A stretch of DNA of 5,769 nt from RGIG3009 sp045590855 (GCA_045590855.1 JAZNRV010000122.1:1-5769); one strand, 5' to 3'. Shown: positions 1 through 5,362, numbered from the stretch's first letter. The notes: generated from the sequence alone by a model not told the origin. Made by a program: numbers and translations.

Positions 1-4
1 TAAC

Positions 5-39
5 AAAAGCGCCCCGAACAAATTGTTCGGGGCGCTTTT
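5..39. terminator. Strong hairpin terminator downstream of the cysK-like gene
   Basis: A 15-bp perfect stem pairs 5-19 (AAAAGCGCCCCGAAC) with 25-39, around a 5-nt loop. It is GC-rich at its core and flanked by an A run on one side and a T run on the other, so it can terminate on either strand. It lies 14 nt beyond the stop of the minus-strand cysK-like gene. The window opens with TAACAAAAGCG, the same 11 bases that include the spoVAD stop codon at 2151. Bases 1-3 may therefore be the stop of a convergent plus-strand gene outside the window; that part is inference. Confidence 0.85.
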
Positions 40-52
40 TGTTATGCTTGTA

Positions 53-979
53 TTATTCAAACAACGGTGTGGAAAAATAACGTTCGGCGGTGTCGGGCAA
101 TACCGTGACCACGCGTTTGCCGCGACCTAAGGTTTTGGCAAGGCGCAACGCGGCGGCAACGTTGGTACCGCTGGAAATACCGCACAAAATGCCTTCCTTT
201 GCCGCCAAATCTTTGGCGGTTTGCAACGCTTCGTCGTCGCCGATGATGCACACGTCATCGTAAATGTTTTGATTTAAAATGGCGGGGATAATGCCGTCGC
301 CAATCCCCATTTGTACGTGCGTGCCAATCGACCCGCCCGACAAAATGGCGGCGTTTTCGGGTTCCACCGCCCAAATCGTCATGGCGGGGTTTGCTTCCTT
401 TAACACTTCGCCGATACCCGTAATGGTCCCGCCCGTACCGATGCCGGAACAAAACCCGTCAATCGGACCTGCCACTTGTTCCAAAATCTCTTTGGCGGTG
501 GCGGCACGCTGAATGGCGGGGTTGGCGGGGTTTTCAAACTGTTGCGGCACAAACACATGCGGGTCTTCCGCTTTCATTTTAAGAGCGAGTTGCAAACATT
601 CCTCAATGCAAAGGCCAATGTTGCCCGCATCGTGTACCAACACGACCTCGGCACCGTATTGGCGCACCAACAACCGTCGTTCCTCGCTGACCGAATCGGG
701 CATGATAATGCGCACCTTGTACCCGCGCACCGCGCCGACCAGCGCAAGACCAATGCCTTGGTTACCGCTGGTGGGCTCGACAATGATGGTGTCTTTGCTA
801 AGCAAACCCTTTTGCTCGGCATCGCAAATCATGTTGTACGCGGTGCGGGTTTTGATAGAACCGCCCACGTTGAGACCCTCAAACTTTACCAAAACTTCGG
901 CATCGTCGGGACCTGTCAGGTGTTGCAAACGGATAACGGGCGTGTTGCCCATAGCTTCCAATATGTTATTACAAATCAT
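53..979 (-). CDS. cysK: Cysteine synthase family protein (O-acetylserine sulfhydrylase-like, PLP-dependent)
   Basis: The 308-residue protein is the usual length for CysK, which makes L-cysteine from O-acetylserine and sulfide in the cytoplasm. Family landmarks run in order: MGNTPVIRL at 10-18, the PLP Schiff-base lysine K43 in GGSIKTR, the substrate-carboxylate loop TSGNQG at 70-75, QQFENPANP at 146-154, the PLP-phosphate loop GIGTGGTITG at 179-188, ISSGTNVAAA at 268-277, and the C-terminus RYFSTPLFE. The ATG at 979 is preferred because AGAGAGG sits about 10 nt upstream; an in-frame TTG at 988 would lie almost on top of that site. Several active-site positions differ from textbook CysK: NVGGSIKTR for NPGGSVKDR, TSGNQG for TSGNTG, and GIGDGIIP for GIGAGFIP. 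The fold is certain. The exact substrate (OAS, O-phosphoserine or another beta-substituted serine) is less so. The gene is monocistronic, divergent from spoVAD, and GC-rich like that neighbour. Confidence 0.92.
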   Translation of the reverse strand: MICNNILEAMGNTPVIRLQHLTGPDDAEVLVKFEGLNVGGSIKTRTAYNMICDAEQKGLLSKDTIIVEPTSGNQGIGLALVGAVRGYKVRIIMPDSVSEERRLLVRQYGAEVVLVHDAGNIGLCIEECLQLALKMKAEDPHVFVPQQFENPANPAIQRAATAKEILEQVAGPIDGFCSGIGTGGTITGIGEVLKEANPAMTIWAVEPENAAILSGGSIGTHVQMGIGDGIIPAILNQNIYDDVCIIGDDEALQTAKDLAAKEGILCGISSGTNVAAALRLAKTLGRGKRVVTVLPDTAERYFSTPLFE

Positions 980-994
980 AAAAAACAAACCTCT

Positions 995-1012
995 CTGTAT
1001 AACTTATTACAG
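995..1012. promoter_or_regulatory. Imperfect inverted repeat over the cysK transcription start (possible operator)
   Basis: CTGTATAACTTATTACAG reads as two arms, CTGTATAA and CTGTAATAA on the other strand, differing by one extra base. It spans from the last bases of the -10 box to just past the predicted start site, a typical repressor position. No regulator can be named from the sequence. Confidence 0.3.
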
Positions 1013-1039
1013 TATACGGAAAAAGCCTCCGATTGTCAA
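1011..1039 (-). promoter_or_regulatory. Sigma-A promoter of the cysK-like gene
   Basis: On the minus strand, -35 TTGACA (1034-1039) and -10 TATACT (1011-1016) are separated by exactly 17 bp. Both hexamers are at or one base from the vegetative consensus. The predicted transcription start near 1004 leaves a leader of about 25 nt before the ATG, too short for a T-box or riboswitch. Confidence 0.85.
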
Positions 1040-1079
1040 TTTTTATTTCGCGCGTTTGTGCGTTTACTTTGCAAACATT

Positions 1080-1108
1080 ACATATTTTCCCCACAACCGA
1101 ACATACTA
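1080..1108 (+). promoter_or_regulatory. Sigma-G-like (forespore) promoter of spoVAD
   Basis: ACATA (1080-1084), a 17-bp spacer, then CATACTA (1102-1108). The -10 element matches the sigma-G consensus CATNHTA. The -35 element matches GHATR except at the first base. The element lies 28 bp upstream of the spoVAD start codon. In Bacillus subtilis the spoVA operon is transcribed by sigma-G in the forespore, so position, motif and gene function agree. No sigma-A promoter of comparable quality is seen on this strand. Confidence 0.65.
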
Positions 1109-1136
1109 AAACAAATTGTGCGGGGGAGAGGATACC

Positions 1137-2153
1137 ATGCCGGAACGAAAAGGAAAACAAACGATTGCGCTGTCGGGCAGACCCAGCATTTTGGGGTATG
1201 CTTCGGTGGTGGGCAAAAAAGAGGGCGAAGGACCGCTCGGGCAGGGCTTTGACGCGGTGGTTGCCGACACGCGTTTTGGTGAAAAAACGTGGGAAAAAGC
1301 CGAAAGCCAAATGCAAAAAGAAGCCCTGACCCGTGCTTTGAACAAAGCGGGGTATTCGCCTTCGCAAGTCGACGTGTTGTTTGCGGGGGATTTGCTCAAC
1401 CAAAACACCGCTTCCACCTTTGGACACCGCGAAAGTAACATTCCGCTGCTCAACCAATTCGGCGCGTGTTCCACCATGGCGCAAACGCTGGGTTTGGCGG
1501 CGGTGTTTGTGGACAGCGGTGCCGCCGACGTTGCCGCGGCGGTTACGTCGTCGCATTTTTGTACCGCGGAACGGCAATTCCGTTTTCCGCTGGAATACGG
1601 CGGACAACGCACCCCCACCTCACAATGGACCGCCACCGCCTCGGGCGCGGTGGTGGTGGGGCTCGGCGGGGGAAAAGTGCATGTGTCCGACGTGTGTTTT
1701 GGCAAAATCGTGGATATGGGCATCACCGATATGAACAACATGGGTGCCGCCATGGCACCCGCGGCGGCAGATACGCTGCTTAGCTTTTTTAGGGATACCA
1801 ACACCACCCCTGCGGATTACGATTTCATTGCCTCGGGCGATTTGGGGGAAGAGGGCAGCGCGCTTATGCGCGCACTGACCGCCCGTGAGGGCGCACGGCT
1901 GGGCGACGAATATTTCGATTGCGGCATGCTGCTGTACGACCGCGACCGACAAGATGCGCACGCGGGTGCTTCGGGTTGCGGGTGTTCCGCATCGGTGCTG
2001 TGTTCGCTCATTTTAGGCAATTTAGAAAAAGGTGTTTGGCAAAACGGACTGTTCATGGCAACGGGGGCGATGATGTCGCCCACCTCGTCGCAACAAGGCG
2101 AAAGTATCCCCGGTATTGCCCACGTGTTGCACCTGTGCCGCGAAGAACGATAA
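1137..2153 (+). CDS. spoVAD: Stage V sporulation protein AD (SpoVAD)
   Basis: The 338-residue protein is the same length as Bacillus subtilis SpoVAD, a thiolase-fold protein of the SpoVA apparatus. That apparatus moves dipicolinic acid (Ca-DPA) into the developing spore, and SpoVAD is its DPA-binding component. Conserved segments: EGPLG at 31-35, LFAGDLLNQN at 81-90, FGACSTM with the thiolase-type Cys111, TSSHFCTAERQFRFPLEYGGQ at about 137-157, DMGITDMNNMGAAMAPAAADT at about 193-213, GCGCSA at 280-285 and MSPTSSQQGESIPGIAH at 313-329. The ATG at 1137 has an excellent ribosome site (GGGGGAGAGG, 5 nt upstream) and the family N-terminus; an upstream in-frame TTG at 1116 lies within the leader. 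The gene is very GC-rich (38 of 60 bases in 1501-1560). Unusually, spoVAC and spoVAE are not adjacent: cysK diverges upstream and a terminator follows at once. Confidence 0.97.
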   Translation: MPERKGKQTIALSGRPSILGYASVVGKKEGEGPLGQGFDAVVADTRFGEKTWEKAESQMQKEALTRALNKAGYSPSQVDVLFAGDLLNQNTASTFGHRESNIPLLNQFGACSTMAQTLGLAAVFVDSGAADVAAAVTSSHFCTAERQFRFPLEYGGQRTPTSQWTATASGAVVVGLGGGKVHVSDVCFGKIVDMGITDMNNMGAAMAPAAADTLLSFFRDTNTTPADYDFIASGDLGEEGSALMRALTAREGARLGDEYFDCGMLLYDRDRQDAHAGASGCGCSASVLCSLILGNLEKGVWQNGLFMATGAMMSPTSSQQGESIPGIAHVLHLCREER

Positions 2154-2185
2154 CAAAAGCGTGTGGCAACGCCACACGCTTTTGT
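2153..2185. terminator. Bidirectional terminator between spoVAD and the lipoprotein operon
   Basis: A 15-bp perfect stem pairs 2153-2167 with 2171-2185 around a 3-nt loop (AAC). It has AAAA on one shoulder and TTTT on the other. It starts inside the spoVAD stop codon and ends 7 nt before the stop of the minus-strand SGNH lipoprotein, so it can serve both converging transcripts. Confidence 0.9.
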
Positions 2186-2191
2186 ATACTA

Positions 2192-3691
2192 TTACGGCAG
2201 TAAATATGCCGAACTTTGGTCAAACAAAGTGACAGAACCGGTGGTGACGTAGTCACCTAACAAGTCAATTTCCCCTTGCGATACTTTGTTAAAGTAAGTT
2301 AAGCGGGGGATTTTTCCAAAAACAGCACGGTATATCATGTGAGCACCGACGTATCCTGCCAGCGGGGTGCTGTGTTTGTCATAATCCGAAACATAAAAAT
2401 ACGATTCATCAATGCCGGATTCGATTAGACTGTCAATTTCTTTTTTCCAGTCAATCAGTACGGCGTTGGGATACGTTTCGGCAGCCACATCAATCCGCGA
2501 ACGCGTTTCGTTATGCGCCGGGAAAATGGCAAGCTTTGTGTCGGAAAATTCGCAGGCATCTACGATGTTTGACAACGTTGCAATTTGCTCAAACCCGTAT
2601 AAGCCGCACATGAAAACAACAGAATAATTGCCTGCTTGAATATTTTGCAGCATATACGGATCTTCAGCATACGTCGTAACATTAGCTCCGCCACGGGAAT
2701 GTGCTTCAACCGTTATGGTTCCGTAACCGCACATTGCCTGCAAGATATTGCCGACATCCGAAGTGTATACAAAACTGTTGCCCAAAATCAAAATGCGATT
2801 GCGGTTGTCCTCAATAGGAAGAACACCCATGTTTTTTTCGGTATACGAAGTGGCTGTTCCCACCTCATTCATCATCTTATAAACTGCGGTGGCATCTAAC
2901 TCTTCATAATTCACCGTTAAAATCAGTTTTTTATACTTGTTGAGATTGTCGTCACCGTTATAACATAACGTGCGGGTGAATGAGGTAGCATTCACGCGGT
3001 CAATACTGTGCGTGATTTTGACGTTTTGGGAAGTTATTTGACTGTGAAACTCGTTGACCGCATTGTTGGGCGAGTACGCGGTTGCCGCAGCGGTAACACT
3101 GCCGATGGTTTTTTCGTTTTTCACAATATCATAGCCGTTGTTACTTTTTTTGAGTTGCCAGTCTTCGGGAATAAAAATATTGAATAAGGCATTGCTGTTT
3201 TGTATAGCAAAACTCACTTGCTCAAAATCCGCAACGGAGGTACAAACAACATCTTGGTACGCCATTTCTTCCACCGGGGTGTTTTGAGTGGTAGTGGAAG
3301 TGCTTTCACTGCCCGAAGTTGCGGTAGACGAAAAAGGTTTTGTCGACGAAGTTTTGGTAGCAGAGGAACTGTTTTTGGTCGCGGGCGTGGTCTTGTTTTG
3401 CGTGGAAGTGCTTTTACTGCCCGAAGTTGTCGAAGACGTGGTTTTTGTTGTCGAAGTTTTGGTGACAGATGAACTGCTTTTGGTGGAGGGAGTGCTCGTC
3501 TTTTGCGCGGAAGTTTGGGAAGTCTTTTTTGTTTTTTGGGAAGTGCTGGTCGGTGATTGCGACAACAACGAGGTTTCACCCGCCGTTTTATCAGACGAGG
3601 TGGTCACGCCTATCCCCGTACCGCTTGTGTTACAAGCAGAAAAACAAAGTACAGTAGTCAGACACAAAACCATAGCGAACACTTTTTTCAT
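2192..3691 (-). CDS. Lipoprotein with Ser/Thr-rich linker and C-terminal SGNH/GDSL-hydrolase-like domain
   Basis: A predicted surface lipoprotein of 499 residues. A type II signal peptide occupies 1-20, ending CFSAC with lipidated Cys20. Residues about 25-140 are a low-complexity Ser/Thr/Lys linker that probably spans the cell wall and contains two tandem 36-residue repeats. Residues about 145-285 form an unassigned alpha/beta module around FNIFIPEDWQL and TIGSVTAA. Residues about 298-460 resemble an SGNH hydrolase: LILGNSF at 301-307 with putative nucleophile Ser306, RGGANV at 333-338 as a possible block II glycine, and DYDKH at 436-440 followed by AGYVGAH, with His440 as putative catalytic base. 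The block III Asn is not obvious (MCGLYG at 361-366), so activity on an ester is unproven. The ATG at 3691 has a perfect AGGTGAT site 3 nt upstream, which overlaps the stop of the upstream lipoprotein gene and suggests translational coupling. The SGNH call is from motifs only. Confidence 0.8.
   Translation of the reverse strand: MKKVFAMVLCLTTVLCFSACNTSGTGIGVTTSSDKTAGETSLLSQSPTSTSQKTKKTSQTSAQKTSTPSTKSSSSVTKTSTTKTTSSTTSGSKSTSTQNKTTPATKNSSSATKTSSTKPFSSTATSGSESTSTTTQNTPVEEMAYQDVVCTSVADFEQVSFAIQNSNALFNIFIPEDWQLKKSNNGYDIVKNEKTIGSVTAAATAYSPNNAVNEFHSQITSQNVKITHSIDRVNATSFTRTLCYNGDDNLNKYKKLILTVNYEELDATAVYKMMNEVGTATSYTEKNMGVLPIEDNRNRILILGNSFVYTSDVGNILQAMCGYGTITVEAHSRGGANVTTYAEDPYMLQNIQAGNYSVVFMCGLYGFEQIATLSNIVDACEFSDTKLAIFPAHNETRSRIDVAAETYPNAVLIDWKKEIDSLIESGIDESYFYVSDYDKHSTPLAGYVGAHMIYRAVFGKIPRLTYFNKVSQGEIDLLGDYVTTGSVTLFDQSSAYLLP
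3294..3506 (-). repeat. Two tandem about 36-codon repeats in the linker of the SGNH lipoprotein
   Basis: The segment beginning GTGGAAGTGCTTT at 3294 recurs at 3402, a shift of 108 bp (36 codons). It includes the shared string ACTGCCCGAAGTTG. At protein level the units read SSVTKTSTTKTTSSTTSGSK... and SSATKTSSTKPFSSTATSGS.... The second unit is about 105 bp. The period is a multiple of three, so copies can be gained or lost without breaking the frame. Confidence 0.75.
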
Positions 3692-3700
3692 ACAATCACC

Positions 3701-4381
3701 TCAATGATTCTCCGATGTATTGTTCATAATATCATAATTGTTTAAAAGGTAGGAAACGCTCTCGTATTGTAGATATTCCTTTTCTTCTTCGGTTGACACC
3801 TTTTTGAGCAGTACTTCTTTCATATTCCCCACCGTAACAGACGGTTGGGCATCCAATAATTTATCTTTACCGACAATTGTTATTGTTTTCGAGCCGGTAG
3901 TGGCATAAAGTCCGGTACCGTTATCTGTAGAAAATAAATAATTAAGAAAAATCGTGTTATCTTTGATTATATAATTGCCGATATGTCCACAAATAGCCTC
4001 TGTCCCCATTTTATAACTAAACGTTCCGTTTTCTTCTAAACATAGAAAATATAGAGCAGCATATTCATTTCCATATTCATTGGTTACTGTTTCACTGGTA
4101 TATCGGTATAATCCTTTTATGCCCTCATAAGTATATTTCACTCCTTGGGCGTGATTATTATCGGGAGTGGTTTGCTTGGTCGTTTGAGTGCTTGCTGCAG
4201 CAGAAGAAGTTGTTTTTACATGAGTGGTTGTGGTGGTAGAGGTATTGCTTTGGGTTGCAGAAGTGGTCGTTGTTTCTTTTGAAGGAACAGTGGATGAGGT
4301 GGTGGATGCGGTTTTTGTATGGTTGGCGCGACAAGCCGACAAGGACAATACGGTGAGCAAACACATAACCATAGCGAACAT
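3701..4381 (-). CDS. Small lipoprotein of unknown function, first gene of a two-gene operon; start region frameshifted
   Basis: The protein is 226 residues when counted from the ATG at 4381. The signal peptide (MFAMVMCLLTVLSLSAC) ends in a clean lipobox, LSAC, with lipidated Cys17. Residues 21-72 are almost all Thr, Ser and Ala, a wall-spanning linker. Residues about 78-226 form an unrecognised, probably beta-rich domain (GLYRY, YFLCLEENGTFSY, GNYIIKDNTIFLNYLF). The stop TGA overlaps the ribosome site of the SGNH lipoprotein 9 bp downstream, so the two are co-transcribed and probably coupled. The start is abnormal. The ATG that sits ideally behind GAGGTGAT is at 4389, but it reads MKKCSLW out of frame. 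The in-frame choices are ATG 4381, too far from that site, and TTG 4393, almost on top of it. The paralogous downstream gene has one extra G after the A6 tract and is in frame. The function is not recognised. Confidence 0.78.
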   Translation of the reverse strand: MFAMVMCLLTVLSLSACRANHTKTASTTSSTVPSKETTTTSATQSNTSTTTTTHVKTTSSAAASTQTTKQTTPDNNHAQGVKYTYEGIKGLYRYTSETVTNEYGNEYAALYFLCLEENGTFSYKMGTEAICGHIGNYIIKDNTIFLNYLFSTDNGTGLYATTGSKTITIVGKDKLLDAQPSVTVGNMKEVLLKKVSTEEEKEYLQYESVSYLLNNYDIMNNTSENH

Positions 4382-4406
4382 TTTTTCATACAATCACCTC
4401 ACGGAT

Positions 4407-4435
4407 AGTATATGCTTGTGTCGAATTGGGGACAA
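4407..4435 (-). promoter_or_regulatory. Probable sigma-A promoter of the lipoprotein operon
   Basis: On the minus strand, -35 TTGTCC (4430-4435), a 17-bp spacer and -10 TATACT (4407-4412). The predicted start near 4400 coincides with the first base of the GAGGTGAT ribosome site (4393-4400), so the transcript would begin at its Shine-Dalgarno. The -10 region also reads CATATACTA, which fits the sigma-K -10, but no AC element lies at the right distance. Confidence 0.55.
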
Positions 4436-4439
4436 ATTT

Positions 4440-4488
4440 AGCCTCCCTTGCCCTAAAGGGAGGGGGACCGCGTTAGCGGTGGAGGGAT
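4440..4488 (+). repeat. Left copy of an inverted, palindromic intergenic repeat
   Basis: The 49-nt element starts AGCCTCCCTTGCCC and ends GGAGGGAT. It contains CCTCCC...GGGAGG arms and a hairpin ACCGC-GTTA-GCGGT (4467-4480). A diverged copy in the opposite orientation lies at 5276-5326, on the other side of the PPase-Nudix gene. The stop codon of that gene is only 8 nt away, so when transcribed on the minus strand the folded repeat may also act as a weak 3' structure. From memory, similar elements are common between genes in Ruminococcaceae-like genomes. Confidence 0.7.
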
Positions 4489-4496
4489 TTTCTTAA

Positions 4497-5264
4497 TCAA
4501 AACTTCAAGCTGTTAATATATTTTTCCGCTTCATCAATGACTGTTTCATACCATTTAGGTAACATTTCTTTGGCTATTTCATATTCAACCCATTTATATT
4601 CCTTAATTTCATTACAATCTATTTTTATTCCACCTTTGTGTTCACAAAGAAATAGCACAACCGTCTTTTGTTTATTATCAGGCACATCATATTGTATTTC
4701 CATTTTGAAATTTGGTTTAAATTCAGCCTTTATACCCACTTCTTCATATATTTCACGCTTTGCGGATTGCCTCGCTGTTTCAAACGCCTCGCTATGACCT
4801 TTTGGCACACTATACAATCCTGACCTTTTTTGTAAAATGCAAAGGTATTCTGTTTTATCATTTATCTGTCTATAAATAATTGCGCCGCAAGATTTTTGAT
4901 ACATCGCGTCAATATAAGTTTCATAATACTGTTCCTGAAAGTGTATGTATTGTGCAATTTCTGCTTGATTAAAACACACACCCTCTGGTGCGGCTATAAG
5001 TTTATCTTCAACATCATTCATACGATAAACAACACCAATTATTTTAGCAACATAATCAGTTACAGGTTTGTCAACGCCAAGCAAATATACATCAAGTTCT
5101 TCACCGTCGCCACCAAACACTTCAGGGATATATCCATAATTGATAGGATATGTTAGAGCATAATTTTCCCTTTTATGTACATAACCTATGGGGCGGTCTA
5201 TTTTAATATTAACCATCTTACCAAGATATGAATTAACAAGAGCTTTCCTTTCTTCCATATTCAT
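4497..5264 (-). CDS. Fusion of a family-I inorganic-pyrophosphatase-like domain with a Nudix hydrolase
   Basis: The protein has 255 residues and two domains. Residues about 13-118 resemble a short form of family-I inorganic pyrophosphatase: YPINYGYIPEVFGGDGEELDV (39-59) aligns with the family's YP-x-NYGYI...DGDPLDV signature, and RMNDVEDKLIAAP (81-93) with its D...EDxK motif. D53, D58, D84, D87 and K88 are kept, but the middle Asp of the signature is Glu55. Residues about 125-255 are a Nudix domain: SVPKGH leads into a perfect Nudix box at 156-178 (G156, E162, R170-E171, E174-E175, G177), the metal site for cleaving nucleoside diphosphate-linked substrates. A single enzyme might hydrolyse a nucleotide and its released PPi; that is inference. 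The ATG at 5264 is chosen, although GGAGGG lies 13 nt upstream, longer than usual; GTG 5288 and ATG 5258 are alternatives. The gene is markedly AT-rich (20 G+C of 60 in 5041-5100) and lies between inverted repeats, suggesting separate origin. Confidence 0.85.
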   Translation of the reverse strand: MNMEERKALVNSYLGKMVNIKIDRPIGYVHKRENYALTYPINYGYIPEVFGGDGEELDVYLLGVDKPVTDYVAKIIGVVYRMNDVEDKLIAAPEGVCFNQAEIAQYIHFQEQYYETYIDAMYQKSCGAIIYRQINDKTEYLCILQKRSGLYSVPKGHSEAFETARQSAKREIYEEVGIKAEFKPNFKMEIQYDVPDNKQKTVVLFLCEHKGGIKIDCNEIKEYKWVEYEIAKEMLPKWYETVIDEAEKYINSLKF

Positions 5265-5275
5265 AACGGTTTTAT

Positions 5276-5326
5276 ATCCCTCCGTCACGGCTTTGCCGTG
5301 CCACCTCCCTTTAGGTAAGTGAGGCT
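5276..5326 (-). repeat. Right copy of the inverted palindromic repeat, within the PPase-Nudix leader
   Basis: Read on the minus strand, this 51-nt element starts AGCCTCACTTACC, passes through CTAAAGGGAGG and ends GGAGGGAT, aligning along its full length with the left copy at 4440-4488. Its central hairpin is CACGGC-TTT-GCCGTG (5286-5300). The hairpin is preserved although both arms differ from the left copy, which points to selection on, or inheritance of, a folded structure. It supplies the only purine-rich ribosome-site candidate (GGAGGG) of the PPase-Nudix gene. Confidence 0.7.
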
Positions 5327-5335
5327 CTCGTTTTC

Positions 5336-5362
5336 AACTTGTGGAAGTCATTTCCACAAGTT
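5336..5362. repeat. Perfect 11-bp inverted repeat in the PPase-Nudix leader
   Basis: AACTTGTGGAA (5336-5346) pairs perfectly with TTCCACAAGTT (5352-5362) around the 5-nt loop GTCAT. There is no U tract, so it does not look like a terminator. It lies between the predicted transcription start near 5393 and the right repeat, so it would form a hairpin in the 5' leader. A protein-binding operator is the alternative. Confidence 0.7.

Noticed and set aside
980..1010. T-box or riboswitch controlling cysK
   Set aside because: The predicted leader is only about 25 nt and contains no T-box sequence or anti-terminator.
476..1252. A 258-codon plus-strand open frame across cysK and into spoVAD
   Set aside because: It is antisense to most of cysK, runs through both divergent promoters and into spoVAD, and its translation resembles no protein. 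Long antisense frames are expected in GC-rich genes.
1106..1807. A 233-codon minus-strand open frame opposite spoVAD
   Set aside because: SpoVAD on the other strand is unmistakable over its full length; this is a shadow frame with no ribosome site.
3288..3707. A 139-codon plus-strand frame rich in Val, Glu and Leu
   Set aside because: It is the complement of the repetitive Ser/Thr codons in the lipoprotein linker and has no start signal.
4403..4416. Sigma-K promoter for the lipoprotein operon (CATATACTA)
   Set aside because: The -10 fits, but no AC -35 element lies 16-17 bp upstream, whereas TTGTCC-17-TATACT fits sigma-A.
4498..5288. GTG at 5288 as the PPase-Nudix start
   Set aside because: It lies inside the hairpin of the right repeat with no properly spaced ribosome site, and the extra residues precede the family-like N-terminus. 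ATG 5264 is more plausible, though not certain.
5276..5362. CRISPR array or insertion-sequence ends
   Set aside because: The repeats are palindromic and not regularly spaced, no spacers are present, and no transposase frame is found.
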